The notes under the pieces: generated by a model
What the model was told of the DNA's origin: nothing
Database searches by the model: none
The model's input: the letters and a program-made list of their open reading frames with translations, nothing else
Assembly (NCBI GenBank): GCA_030603365.1
Contig: JAUVXV010000003.1
Span: forward strand, 248,001 to 312,000
DNA length: 64,000 nucleotides
Origin: Candidatus Heimdallarchaeota archaeon
Lineage (GTDB): Archaea; Asgardarchaeota; Heimdallarchaeia; Heimdallarchaeales; Heimdallarchaeaceae
Reading direction: 5' to 3'
Position numbers and translations under genes: made by a program
In this document: piece after piece, positions 51,685 to 60,827 of the stretch
How the letters are laid out: each line of letters starts with the position of its first letter
How positions within the stretch are numbered: position 1 is the first letter of the stretch

Positions 51685-53634
51685 ATGGTAGTTTTTGAAG
51701 TTAATGAAGTAACTCTATATAAAATGGGTATTGGATGGTTAAGTTCTCAAGCATCATTTAAAGAGAAAGAAGTTAATTTTCCAGTTCTTGTTAAGAATCA
51801 AGATGATTTTCTTAAAACATTTCATGTTGAAGTAGCTGGAGATATATTATTGTCTTCTATAGCTTTTGATACTGAAGAAAGCAAAGGTCTTGAAATAGAT
51901 CAAGATGGAGATGCACTAACATCTATACTAAATCTTCTCTCAGGATCAAGAGTGACTGTAGATACTAAGGATGAGAAAAACATCGAAGGCAAACTCATTG
52001 GATATCAGATGATAGAAGTCAGTGAAAACACTTCTAATTTGGAAATTATTCTTTTAACTGATGATTATAAGATTAATCATATTTCATCAAATGAATTACA
52101 GAATATTCTACCCAAAGAAGAATTCTTTAAGAAAACGCTCGAAGAACAAATTGATTTACTTTCCAGAAGTAAAAAAGAAAATGTGAAAAATATCAAGATT
52201 AATTTTACTGATGAAGGAGAAAAGGATGTTACTCTTTCATATCTTTCTGAACTTCCTGCCTGGTTATCTTCATATCGAATCTATAATCTAGATGATAAAA
52301 ATGCTGTTTTTGAACTCTGGAGTTTAGTGACGAATAACTCACAGCAGGATTGGATAGATGCAAAAATCCACCTCATTACTGGATTGCCTCTGTCTTTTAG
52401 ATATGATATAAGCTCACCTTGGATTATCGATAGACCTTTCGTTCAAAGACCTAAGCAAATGGGAATCAATGTTATGACACCTGAAGCAGATTTTGATAGG
52501 GAAATAGCTAAAGAAGTAATGTCTCCTCCTTCATCAATGCCTGCATCAATAGGTAGAGCTAAGAAGATGAAAAGGTCTGCAAAAGCTTTAGCAACCACTG
52601 GTTATGGAGAAGAACCAGCAGAGGAATTATATGACTATGTATCAGTTTCTGAAGATTCTGCAGATGTTATCACTTCCACTGAAAGTGTTTCTTTTAGTCT
52701 AAAGCAATTGGTTACAATAAAAAAAGGAGAATCTGCTCTGTTACTTCTTCACTCCGCAAATATACCAAAAGAAACCATAAATATCTATAATCAACAGCAG
52801 CATGCTGTTCATCCATTCAGATCAATAGAAGTTGAAAATACTGTGGGTTATGGATGGGAAGCTGGACCAGTTACACTTTATGAAAGAGGAATCTATGCCG
52901 GAGAATCGATGCTTCCTCGAGTTCCAAAAGGAGACAAGCAAATCATTCCATATCTCGTTGAACAAGATATGATGATAAAGCAAGAAGAATTCAGCACAAT
53001 GAAGAAAATTGGTATAGCATTATCTAATCAATTTTATGTTGAAACATATCTTAACACTAAGACATTCAAACTAGCAATAGACAATAAAAGCGAGGAAGAA
53101 CTAACAGTTCTTGCTGAAGTACCAAAACTATATGGATACAAACTAAATAAGAAAAAGATGAAATTCGATTCTACTGAAACACCTAATTTCTTCCGAATAA
53201 AGATCACAATTGAGCCAAAAACAACTATTAAACTTGAGATTCCTACAGAAAGAAAAACTTCTGAAAGTGTTTCTATTGCATCAATATCTGATGATTATTT
53301 AGATGAACTGCTAAAACTAGAAACTTTGAAAGCTAATCAACTAACTATTTTAAAGAAAATAAAGCAATTACGTAAAGATAAATACAAAATTAATGAACAG
53401 ATTGATTCTGAACAATCCAACCTTAAAAGAATTGATAATGAATATCAACGAATAACTCAATCGATTAAAGTTCTTACAAGTGAAGGGGATGAAGCTAAAA
53501 CAAGATCCAAGTATGTTGAAAGAATGAATAATCTATTCGAAACGATGGAAGAAAAAAGAAAACTTCTAGAGGATCAACAGAATAGATTGGATAAGATAGA
53601 CGAAGAAATCTATAAATTGTTAGATGATCTTTAA
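51685..53634 (+). CDS. DUF4139-domain protein with C-terminal coiled coil
   Basis: A protein of 649 residues with the DUF4139 (mucoidy-inhibitor-like) signature: VTLSYLSELPAWLSSYRIYN, then QQDWIDAKIHLITGLPL, and beta-rich sequence to about 540. An inserted basic/low-complexity loop (about 275-320, with RAKKMKRSAK) breaks the domain. The last 100 residues form a coiled coil (EEKRKLLEDQQNRLDK). Bacterial members are usually secreted, but no signal peptide is present here, so this one appears cytosolic. ATG at 51685 is preferred; a TTTTTAAT element about 30 bases earlier contains the alternative ATG at 51655. Function unknown. Confidence 0.78.
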   Translation: MVVFEVNEVTLYKMGIGWLSSQASFKEKEVNFPVLVKNQDDFLKTFHVEVAGDILLSSIAFDTEESKGLEIDQDGDALTSILNLLSGSRVTVDTKDEKNIEGKLIGYQMIEVSENTSNLEIILLTDDYKINHISSNELQNILPKEEFFKKTLEEQIDLLSRSKKENVKNIKINFTDEGEKDVTLSYLSELPAWLSSYRIYNLDDKNAVFELWSLVTNNSQQDWIDAKIHLITGLPLSFRYDISSPWIIDRPFVQRPKQMGINVMTPEADFDREIAKEVMSPPSSMPASIGRAKKMKRSAKALATTGYGEEPAEELYDYVSVSEDSADVITSTESVSFSLKQLVTIKKGESALLLLHSANIPKETINIYNQQQHAVHPFRSIEVENTVGYGWEAGPVTLYERGIYAGESMLPRVPKGDKQIIPYLVEQDMMIKQEEFSTMKKIGIALSNQFYVETYLNTKTFKLAIDNKSEEELTVLAEVPKLYGYKLNKKKMKFDSTETPNFFRIKITIEPKTTIKLEIPTERKTSESVSIASISDDYLDELLKLETLKANQLTILKKIKQLRKDKYKINEQIDSEQSNLKRIDNEYQRITQSIKVLTSEGDEAKTRSKYVERMNNLFETMEEKRKLLEDQQNRLDKIDEEIYKLLDDL

Positions 53635-53648
53635 CTCTATTTTATTCC

Positions 53649-54386
53649 TTATTTATTCAATTTTACTCTACTTTCTAACCAGTCATCAATTTCGTTAAAC
53701 AGCTGTTTTCTACCAGCATCTTTTGGAATTACATGTCCTCCTTTTAAGATTTTAACAATTTTTTTATCTTCTGAATTGACTCGATTAAAAATCTTCTCAG
53801 CATGCTTGTAAGGAATGCTAGGATCTTTTTCTGCATATACTATTAAAATTGGGATTTCTATCTCCTTGATCTTTTGTTTGTTGATTTTAAAAAGTTTAAA
53901 CAGCTGTTGTACACTTTTGATTGGATAATATCCGTAGCTTTTATGGGTCTTTAATGAATTGACATCTTCCCATCCTTTTTCCTTATTCTTGTGAAGAGGA
54001 TAAATTAAGTGTACTATAGGAAAATAAGCTAATAAATTCATCCTCCAATCAGGTGAAAACGCAGGTGCTGCTAGAACTATTATGCCTTCAATGTCAGGAT
54101 TAGTAGCTCCAAGATATAACGTTATTGCGCCCCCTAAAGATAACCCACACACAAAGACTTTCTTGAATCTTTGTTTCAAACCATTTAATTTCTCTTGAGC
54201 ATAATCTGTAAATTCAAACCACTTTCGATTTTGTAAATCTTCTATAGAAGTTTCATGCCCTGGAAGAACAATATTTTCCACATAAAATTCTCTATTCCTT
54301 AGGTACTTGGCTAAAGGTTCCATTTCATAGTGGGTTCCAGTGAATCCATGAACCAGAAGAAATGCTCTATTCGAACCTTTTTCCAT
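53649..54386 (-). CDS. Alpha/beta hydrolase (carboxylesterase/monoacylglycerol lipase-like)
   Basis: A 245-residue serine hydrolase. LLVHGFTGT at about 10-18 is the oxyanion segment, GLSLGG near residue 80 carries the nucleophilic serine, AEKDPSIP holds the aspartate and KGGHVIP the histidine. The form matches Est30/YvaK-type carboxylesterases, which hydrolyse short-chain esters. There is no signal peptide, so it is cytosolic. ATG at 54386. It diverges from the ICMT-like gene. Confidence 0.87.
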   Translation of the reverse strand: MEKGSNRAFLLVHGFTGTHYEMEPLAKYLRNREFYVENIVLPGHETSIEDLQNRKWFEFTDYAQEKLNGLKQRFKKVFVCGLSLGGAITLYLGATNPDIEGIIVLAAPAFSPDWRMNLLAYFPIVHLIYPLHKNKEKGWEDVNSLKTHKSYGYYPIKSVQQLFKLFKINKQKIKEIEIPILIVYAEKDPSIPYKHAEKIFNRVNSEDKKIVKILKGGHVIPKDAGRKQLFNEIDDWLESRVKLNK

Positions 54387-54491
54387 GTATGCGTATCTCC
54401 TTGTTGCTTAATAAAAATATCTAGCAGAATAAAACAGAAAAAGTTTAGAGTTATTAGAAAAACTCAAAAAGAACAACACCTAAGGTATTTC

Positions 54492-55109
54492 GTGATAAAC
54501 ACTCCTACATTCTGGGTATTAATTGGAATCATGTCAACTGTGGTTCTTATCTGGTTAATTTTGGTAATTTATAGAAGAATAAGATATGAGGTCTTTTTAG
54601 TAATTGGATTTATGCTTATAATCCTCTCTCTAACTCTCACAGATGAGTATTCAGGGCTTTATGCCTTATCAAACCAAAATGAACTTATTTATCAAATTTT
54701 TGCATTGGTAATTTCTTCATTAGCCTTATCTTTAATAATTTTAGGCTTATTCTCATCAAATAAAAGATGGATCAAGAAAAGAGGAACTGACAATCTTAAT
54801 AGTTTTAGAAATTTAGCTTTTTTTGCATATGTACGCCATCCAATAACCTTCGGTTCTATGCTGATTTCAATTTCCATGATGCTATTAATACATTCAATTC
54901 TTTCCAATGTTCTTGCAGGTTTAGCTCTAATAATCTTCACAATATCTTCTTTCGAAAAAGATGCTTTTTTGCAGAAGTTATATGGTTATCCTTACAAGGT
55001 TTATTCTCGACAAGTCCCTCGATTTAACATCTTTCATGGACTATTACGATCTTTCATCGTTGGTGAAAAGAAGAAAGGTAAAAATGATGATGTTATAATC
55101 TATGATTAA
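54492..55109 (+). CDS. ICMT-like membrane methyltransferase family protein
   Basis: A 205-residue membrane protein with about five helices. The C-terminal half has the isoprenylcysteine carboxyl methyltransferase/NnrU-type signature: VRHPITFGSM (the RHPxYxG element), then EKDAFLQKLYGYPYKVYSRQVPRF (the E...G..Y..Y...VPR element), which forms the SAM site in relatives. GTG at 54492 is chosen because AAGGT lies about 5 bases upstream and the longer frame would run into the divergent esterase gene. Substrate unknown; the one small GTPase in this window has no C-terminal cysteine to be methylated. Confidence 0.78.
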   Translation: MINTPTFWVLIGIMSTVVLIWLILVIYRRIRYEVFLVIGFMLIILSLTLTDEYSGLYALSNQNELIYQIFALVISSLALSLIILGLFSSNKRWIKKRGTDNLNSFRNLAFFAYVRHPITFGSMLISISMMLLIHSILSNVLAGLALIIFTISSFEKDAFLQKLYGYPYKVYSRQVPRFNIFHGLLRSFIVGEKKKGKNDDVIIYD

Positions 55110-55132
55110 AAATTGAAACCAATTCTCAATAA

Positions 55133-55585
55133 TTATTTTATTATTTCTTTTATTATTGCAGGGCAGATGTCTACTATGCCTTCAATGTTTTCAATCTTCT
55201 CTATGAAAGAATTTAGTTCTTCATCATTTTTCATCCAGCATTCAAGCATAAGCATATGATCTCCACTTGACGAATATACTCTTAAAATCTCATCTATTTT
55301 TTTTAGCTTTTGAATAATCGAAATATACGTTTGAGGTGTTGTATCAATACCTAATAGAACTCTCATACCAAAACCTAATTTTTTTGGATTAACATCGATG
55401 GAATATCTTTCAATTATACCCTCCTTTTCCATCCTTCTGACACGTTTTCTGACAGCTGTTTCTGTTACTTTAAGTTCCTTTGCTATATCAACAAAAGATT
55501 TTCTACTATTCTTTAGTAGCAACTGAATTATATCATAATCAGAAATTTTATTTTGTCTTGGTAAAGCGTCTGATATTCGAACCAC
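55133..55585 (-). CDS. Lrp/AsnC-family transcriptional regulator
   Basis: A 150-residue regulator. The N-terminal HTH ([29 protein letters not shown]) is followed by an RAM/ligand-binding-type domain ([12 protein letters not shown] and onward). The start is GTG at 55585, about 27 bases from the centre of the TATA element at 55606-55617, so it may be leaderless. It diverges from the peroxiredoxin gene with 60 bases between starts, so it probably controls that promoter as well as its own (inference). Effector unknown. Confidence 0.9.
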   Translation of the reverse strand: MVRISDALPRQNKISDYDIIQLLLKNSRKSFVDIAKELKVTETAVRKRVRRMEKEGIIERYSIDVNPKKLGFGMRVLLGIDTTPQTYISIIQKLKKIDEILRVYSSSGDHMLMLECWMKNDEELNSFIEKIENIEGIVDICPAIIKEIIK

Positions 55586-55605
55586 CTATTTTTGAAAATC
55601 GAAAA

Positions 55606-55617
55606 GATTTATAAAAG
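55606..55617. promoter_or_regulatory. TATA element possibly shared by divergent Lrp and peroxiredoxin genes
   Basis: GATTTATAAAAG reads as a TATA box in both directions. Its centre is about 27 bases from the GTG of the Lrp gene and about 34 bases from the ATG of the peroxiredoxin gene, so one element could serve both. Confidence 0.5.
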
Positions 55618-55645
55618 GATTCTCATTTTACAAATTAGTGATAAA

Positions 55646-56314
55646 ATGACTTTAAAAGAGTATGAAGAAACTGGTAAAATACCACTTATAGGAACTGAAT
55701 TTCCGAAGATGGTTGTTACTACAACTCATGGAATGAGAAAATTACCTGGTGATTACAAAGGAAAATGGTTGATTTTATTCAGTCATCCTGCTGACTATAC
55801 CCCTGTTTGTACAACAGAGTTTGTTTCTTTCCAGAAACACTATGATGAATTTCAAGAAATGAATACAGAATTACTTGGTTTAAGTATTGACCAAGTTTTC
55901 AGCCACATAAAATGGGTAGATTGGATTAAAGAAAAACTTGATGTTGAGATTAAGTTCCCAATTATTGCTGATCATGGCGAAATAGCTAGGAGATTAGGCA
56001 TGCTTCATGCTAAAGGTAGTAATACTGTGAGGGCTGTCTTTATTCTTGATCCTAAGGGCATCGTTAGAGCTATTCTCTATTATCCTTCAGAATTAGGAAG
56101 GAATATGAAAGAAATAGTAAGAATGATTAAAGCATTAAGAATTGCTTCTCAGCATGATGTTGCAATGCCTGCAAATTGGCCTGAAAATGAATTGTTTGGT
56201 GATGATGTAATAGTTCCACCTGCTAGTGATGTTGAGACAGCTAAAGAGCGTCTTAAGGATGATTCTATTACCTGCCTTGATTGGTGGCTTTGCCACAAAA
56301 AGAGACCAGCTTAA
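55646..56314 (+). CDS. Peroxiredoxin (archaeal Prx6/AhpC type)
   Basis: A 222-residue peroxiredoxin. The peroxidatic cysteine is C55 in PVCTTEF. Near the C-terminus C210 and C216 (CLDWWLC) match the two extra cysteines of archaeal Prx6-type enzymes such as that of Aeropyrum, which can resolve the sulfenic acid. These proteins reduce hydrogen peroxide and organic peroxides. ATG at 55646 is chosen, with GTGAT upstream, over a start 54 bases earlier that would lie before the likely transcription start. It diverges from the Lrp regulator. Confidence 0.93.
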   Translation: MTLKEYEETGKIPLIGTEFPKMVVTTTHGMRKLPGDYKGKWLILFSHPADYTPVCTTEFVSFQKHYDEFQEMNTELLGLSIDQVFSHIKWVDWIKEKLDVEIKFPIIADHGEIARRLGMLHAKGSNTVRAVFILDPKGIVRAILYYPSELGRNMKEIVRMIKALRIASQHDVAMPANWPENELFGDDVIVPPASDVETAKERLKDDSITCLDWWLCHKKRPA

Positions 56315-56345
56315 TTCTCTTTTTCTTTCTTTTTATTCTTGTTTT
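56315..56345 (+). terminator. T-rich terminator region
   Basis: Several T-runs of five bases within a pyrimidine-rich stretch directly after the peroxiredoxin stop codon and before the next TATA-like region. Confidence 0.45.
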
Positions 56346-56384
56346 TGGAAAATAAATATAATCTAGTATATTTTACCCTAGTTG

Positions 56385-57227
56385 ATGAGTTTCAAGATAG
56401 ATTATGTTGTTACTAACGATGATCCCGAAGTAAAAATTCGTTTAGCTCTTTTTGATTCCAAGAATACTGATTATAAAAACAGAAACATAATAATTATTCC
56501 TGGTTGGTTAAGTGCAATTGATAATTATACTCCGATGGCTGAAGCTCTGCAAGAATACGGGAATGCTATTATCTATGAACCAAGAGGTTTTGGAGAATCT
56601 ATAACCCCACACAAAAAAGGTTTGTTTAGTCCAGAAGAGTATAATAAAGAACTGGGGAGAGTAATTGCGCATTTAAAGTTGAAAGATAAAGAATTTTTTA
56701 TTCTGGGGAGTTGTTCTGGTGCTTCTCAAATGTATAATTATTATCTCAATGGTGAAGGATCTAAACCTGCAGTACTAGCTGCTTTTAACTCACAAGAAAA
56801 ATACTCCATGCCATTTTTCATTCCAATACTGGGTGTGATACCCACATTTATCATGAAATTTATTCAAAAAATGATTATATTCATTTATAAATCAATCCTG
56901 AAATTGAGAAGAACAGGTGAATCACCGACTATTACTTGGGCATCTAATAGATTGAAGTTGAATGATGATTGGAGCTTGAGAAGACATGTAATAGAGTTTA
57001 CCAGAAAATATAACATTGTAGGTAGACAAAAAGAAATTGATGTTCCTTTAATTACCTTTACAGCTGAAAAGGATTATTTTGTTAATCCTGAAATCTCTAA
57101 AAAATACTTACATCACAAAGATTCAGCACTTATTATACTAAAAACTGAAATGCATAGAATACATGAAGGAAGAGAAAAGGAAATTGCTAATCATATCCAT
57201 GATTTTCTGATGAAATTAAAGAAGTAA
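56385..57227 (+). CDS. Alpha/beta hydrolase
   Basis: A 280-residue alpha/beta hydrolase-fold protein. IIIIPGWLSAIDNY is the oxyanion segment (PGW instead of HG), EPRGFGES fits the following loop, ILGSCSGAS near residue 112 has the nucleophile serine (GxSxG as GSCSG), FTAEKDYFV the aspartate and EMHRIHEG the histidine. The cap region contains hydrophobic helices (FIMKFIQKMIIFIYKS) that could contact a membrane or lipid. Substrate unknown. ATG at 56385, with TTG three bases before it. It converges with the DegV gene, 4 bases apart. Confidence 0.78.
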   Translation: MSFKIDYVVTNDDPEVKIRLALFDSKNTDYKNRNIIIIPGWLSAIDNYTPMAEALQEYGNAIIYEPRGFGESITPHKKGLFSPEEYNKELGRVIAHLKLKDKEFFILGSCSGASQMYNYYLNGEGSKPAVLAAFNSQEKYSMPFFIPILGVIPTFIMKFIQKMIIFIYKSILKLRRTGESPTITWASNRLKLNDDWSLRRHVIEFTRKYNIVGRQKEIDVPLITFTAEKDYFVNPEISKKYLHHKDSALIILKTEMHRIHEGREKEIANHIHDFLMKLKK

Positions 57228-57231
57228 ATTA

Positions 57232-58098
57232 CTAAGAAATATTTGGTAGAAGAGATACTATTATTGTCCCCATTCCAGTGTTACTCCCTATAATAGGTGT
57301 TGCTAGAGTAACAAAACTTCTGTTTATTTTCCTCTTTTTTTCAAGTTTTTTTATGATGATTTGAGCTCCTTTTAGATTATTTACATGACATATTACCATA
57401 TCATAAATGGTTGAACCATCAGTTCCTTTAATCGCTAATTTAGTTAATCTATTCAGCATTGAACGATTTGTAAAGAATCCCGGTAGCCTTGATTCTAAAG
57501 ATCCTGGTCTTTCCATTTCTGCTATTGGTTTAATCCCAATAAGTTTTGTCAAATTAAGTATTATTTTAGATTTCAATCTTCCTGATTTATAGACATTGTC
57601 GAGAGTATGAAATCCAACATTAAGATAATATTTTTCTTTTGCTTTTTCAATTAACTCCTTGATTTCTTCTACTGTTTTACCCTGTTCTGCTAATTCAGCA
57701 ATTGCTAAAGCCACTAATCCTTGAACTCCAGAAGCTGATTCTGTATCAATGATGGTGACTTTATCTTTGTATTCCTTTGCTGCCACTCTAATAGACAGAA
57801 AAGTTGAACTACTTAGATTTTTAGCTACAGAAACACAGAAAACATGATTATAATTTAATTCATCAAGACTTGTTTTAATTTCATTTAGAAAATCTAAAGG
57901 TTCCGGATTTGAGGATGATGGAAGAAAATCTGATTCTTTCAATCTGTCATAGAAATCATCAACTGAAATATCGACTCCCAGTTTCCAAGGTTTGTTCTCA
58001 AAAAAGACTATATGTGGAATTTTCACAATATTATATCTCTCAAGCAACTCCTCTGGCAAATCTGCAGCTGAATCTGTTATTACTCTTATTTTCAACAC
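57232..58098 (-). CDS. DegV-family fatty-acid-binding protein
   Basis: A 288-residue DegV protein. VITDSAADLPEELL at the start, DTESASGVQG near residue 120, the YKSGRLKSK segment near 190 and IGSNTGMGT near the end are typical; the TDS serine and nearby residues bind fatty acid carboxylates in bacterial homologues, such as FakB for fatty acid kinase. No fatty acid kinase is in this window. An acyl-CoA ligase is encoded at 16778, but no link is shown. The start is GTG at 58098. Confidence 0.88.
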   Translation of the reverse strand: MLKIRVITDSAADLPEELLERYNIVKIPHIVFFENKPWKLGVDISVDDFYDRLKESDFLPSSSNPEPLDFLNEIKTSLDELNYNHVFCVSVAKNLSSSTFLSIRVAAKEYKDKVTIIDTESASGVQGLVALAIAELAEQGKTVEEIKELIEKAKEKYYLNVGFHTLDNVYKSGRLKSKIILNLTKLIGIKPIAEMERPGSLESRLPGFFTNRSMLNRLTKLAIKGTDGSTIYDMVICHVNNLKGAQIIIKKLEKKRKINRSFVTLATPIIGSNTGMGTIIVSLLPNIS

Positions 58099-58199
58099 TA
58101 ATCATACACATATTCTCACATTAAATAAAAAGGGTTTTGTGTCAATTAAGATTTTTCTCAAAACTTATAATCACTAATAGAATAGTATGATTGTTTAAT

Positions 58200-59957
58200 A
58201 TGAATACTAAGAAGATAATTGAATGTGCAATGGCTAATATTAAAGCTAATATAATTTTACGTGGGGGGAAATATGTTAATGTTTACACAAGAGAAATTCT
58301 GAATGGAGATATCGTCATTACTGAAGACAAAATAGTACATATTGGCGAAAAAACCAAGGAATTCGAAGGAGAAAATACTCAAGTTATAGAACTCAGTGAA
58401 GAGGTGATTTGCCCTGGTTTGATAGAATCACATGTCCATATAGAATCTTCTATGTTAACACTCTCAGAATTCACTAAGGCAGTGATTCCTCATGGGACTA
58501 CAACTGCTGTTATTGACCCTCATGAACTAGTTAATGTATCTGGCATTCCTGGATTGGATATTTTGATGGACGAAGCTAAAAGATTACCCATAAGATATTT
58601 GATTGAAGCTCCCTCTTGTGTACCTTCTCTGCCCGGCTTTGAAACCTCAGGAGCGGTTCTGGATAAATCAGATATTGAGAAACTAATGTCTAGAGAGGAT
58701 ATTTTTGCTTTAGCTGAAATGATGAATTATCCCGGTGTATTTTTAGGTTTTGAAGATGTGATTAGCAAATTAGATTCTGCAAAGAAATACGGAAAGATTG
58801 TAGAAGGTCATGCACCATTATTGCAAGGTAAAGAATTACAAGCTTATATTGCAGCAGGTATATCCTCAGATCATGAAGCAACTTCTAGTGAAGAAGCATT
58901 AGAGAAATTGAGATTAGGTATGAAGTTGCAGATTCGTCAAGGTTCTTTTGCAAAAGATCTTGAAAAAATACTAACTGGTTTAAAAAAATATCAAATTGAT
59001 ACTCGAAATATCATCATAGCAAGTGATGATAAAAATCCTGTAGATTTAATGGACGAAGGGCATCTAGACTCAACATATAGATTGATGTTAAAGTCAGGTA
59101 TTGACCCTTTAGAAGCACTTCAGATGCTGACTCTCAATTCTGCTACTCATCTTGGATTGCAAGATCTAATAGGGGGAATTGCTCCTGGAAAAAATGCTGA
59201 CATAATAGTAGTAGATAATCTAGAAAGTTTCAATGTTAAATTAGTAATTTCCAACGGACAAATAGTTTTTGACCAAAATAAAGTTATTATGAAAGAGAAG
59301 TCAAAATCATATCCTAATTTCATTCTAGACACACTTTCAAATCTTCAAATTCCTACTATAGAAGACTTAAAGATTCACACACAGAAAGTAGGTAAAGTTA
59401 ATGTTAAAGTTATTGGGGTGGAAGAACACTCTCTTGTTACACAGAAGTTGACAGCTAACCTGAAAGTTGAAAATGGAATTATTATTCCTGATATAGAAAA
59501 TGATATTCTTCCAATCGTGATTATTAATAGACATACACAAGAGAAGAAAATCGGCAAAGGATTTGTAAAAGGGCTTGGAATAAAAGGAGGCGCTTTGGCT
59601 AGCACAGTTGCTCATGATTGTCATCAATTAATATGCACTGGAACAGATTATACTCTTATGTTAAAAGCAATAGAAACAGTGAAGGAAATGAACGGAGGAC
59701 AAGTTGTAGCAACTAAAGATGGAGTAACTTCCTTACAACTTAATTTTGCTGGAATTATGAGCACTAAACCTTTGGAACAAGTAGTAGAAGAAACAAAAAC
59801 TTTACACAATGCTTTAGAACAATTAAATCCTAGGGTTTCAGAGCCTTTCATGGCTTTAGCTTTTATTGCACTACCAGTTATTCCACATCTGAAAATTACT
59901 GACTTTGGTTTAATTGATGCTGATAAATTTGAGATAGTTGAAGTAGAGAATGATTAA
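58200..59957 (+). CDS. ade: Adenine deaminase
   Basis: A 585-residue amidohydrolase that deaminates adenine to hypoxanthine. The metal-binding LIESHVHIESSM and VIDPHELVNVSG, the VEGHAPLL and SSDHEATS blocks and IIASDDKNP are typical of archaeal and bacterial Ade. The C-terminal half with SLQLNFAGIMS also matches. ATG at 58200 is chosen over a TTG at 58191. AMP phosphorylase at 61957, which frees adenine from AMP, is two genes away, giving a coherent salvage route. There is no operon, as the AlaX gene starts 49 bases later with its own promoter. Confidence 0.94.
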   Translation: MNTKKIIECAMANIKANIILRGGKYVNVYTREILNGDIVITEDKIVHIGEKTKEFEGENTQVIELSEEVICPGLIESHVHIESSMLTLSEFTKAVIPHGTTTAVIDPHELVNVSGIPGLDILMDEAKRLPIRYLIEAPSCVPSLPGFETSGAVLDKSDIEKLMSREDIFALAEMMNYPGVFLGFEDVISKLDSAKKYGKIVEGHAPLLQGKELQAYIAAGISSDHEATSSEEALEKLRLGMKLQIRQGSFAKDLEKILTGLKKYQIDTRNIIIASDDKNPVDLMDEGHLDSTYRLMLKSGIDPLEALQMLTLNSATHLGLQDLIGGIAPGKNADIIVVDNLESFNVKLVISNGQIVFDQNKVIMKEKSKSYPNFILDTLSNLQIPTIEDLKIHTQKVGKVNVKVIGVEEHSLVTQKLTANLKVENGIIIPDIENDILPIVIINRHTQEKKIGKGFVKGLGIKGGALASTVAHDCHQLICTGTDYTLMLKAIETVKEMNGGQVVATKDGVTSLQLNFAGIMSTKPLEQVVEETKTLHNALEQLNPRVSEPFMALAFIALPVIPHLKITDFGLIDADKFEIVEVEND

Positions 59958-59975
59958 TTAAATCTGATTCAAAAA

Positions 59976-59985
59976 ACTTTTAATT
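59976..59985 (+). promoter_or_regulatory. TATA-like box of the AlaX gene
   Basis: AACTTTTAAT is centred about 26 bases before the ATG at 60007, indicating a leaderless transcript. Confidence 0.5.
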
Positions 59986-60006
59986 TCTCCTATATTCTTC
60001 CAATAT

Positions 60007-60726
60007 ATGACTGAACTACTTTACCAAAAAGATTCGTACATTAGGGAATTCAAAGCTGTAATAACTGAAGTTGTTGATGATTTCGTTGTTTTAGATAGAA
60101 CCGCATTTTCTCCAACTGGAGGTGGTTTAATGTGCGATACTGGAACATTGACTACAGCAAGTAGAGATGTATACAAGGTTGTAGAGGTTATATCTAGAGG
60201 CGGCAAAGTGAAGCATAAATTATCGCCTATACCTGAAGCAGAAATTCAAGGTGGCAAAATTAAGGGTAAAATTGATTGGGAAAAGCGTTACAAACAGATG
60301 AGACTTCATACAACTATACATTCAATTTCAGGAACATTGTATAAAAAATATGGAACTACAGTTACGGGTGGAAATATTACACCTGAGAAGAGTCGTGTCG
60401 AGTTTGATATTGATCATCTAAGACAAGAGAGGGTTCAAGAGATTGAAGAGGCAATGAGAGAAATAATCAATGGAAATCACATGGTAACTGTGTCTTTCTT
60501 AGAGAGAGAAGAAGCTCTGAAAGATCCAGATTTAATTCGAACAAAAGTCAACCTTATTCCTGAAAGTGTTAAGATATTAAGGATAGTTGAAATAGAAACT
60601 GTAGATCGTCAAGCTGATGGTGGGGTTCATGTTAAGAGTACCAAAGAAATAGGTACATTTGTCCCTCTTAAAACCGAAAACAGAGGTAAGGATAAGAAAA
60701 GATTGTATTTTACAGTGCGACCATGA
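60007..60726 (+). CDS. alaX: Alanyl-tRNA editing protein AlaX
   Basis: A 239-residue free-standing editing protein that deacylates Ser- or Gly-tRNA(Ala). The zinc-binding HxxxH is H101-TTI-H105 (RLHTTIHSISG), and the second half of the site, normally CxxxH, reads DGGVH within VDRQADGGVHVKSTKEIG, so the Cys ligand is replaced by Asp. FSPTGGG at 34-40 is the usual start of the domain. Length fits the AlaX-M group. No alanyl-tRNA synthetase gene lies in the window. TATA box at 59976-59985. Confidence 0.9.
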   Translation: MTELLYQKDSYIREFKAVITEVVDDFVVLDRTAFSPTGGGLMCDTGTLTTASRDVYKVVEVISRGGKVKHKLSPIPEAEIQGGKIKGKIDWEKRYKQMRLHTTIHSISGTLYKKYGTTVTGGNITPEKSRVEFDIDHLRQERVQEIEEAMREIINGNHMVTVSFLEREEALKDPDLIRTKVNLIPESVKILRIVEIETVDRQADGGVHVKSTKEIGTFVPLKTENRGKDKKRLYFTVRP

Positions 60727-60827
60727 AACTACTTACTAATATTTTTTTCCATAGGTTTAACCGATAAGGTTAAAAACGTGTCTTATTCAACGATAGAACA
60801 AGTAGATAACGTTATTAAGGGATATTC

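Noticed and set aside
54330..54491. Extended N-terminus of the ICMT-like protein
   Set aside because: The extra 54 codons overlap the divergent esterase, contain no family sequence and lack a ribosome site; GTG at 54492 has AAGGT upstream.
59367..59627. Antisense reading frames inside the adenine deaminase gene
   Set aside because: They match no family, lack ribosome sites, and the opposite strand encodes a clear enzyme.
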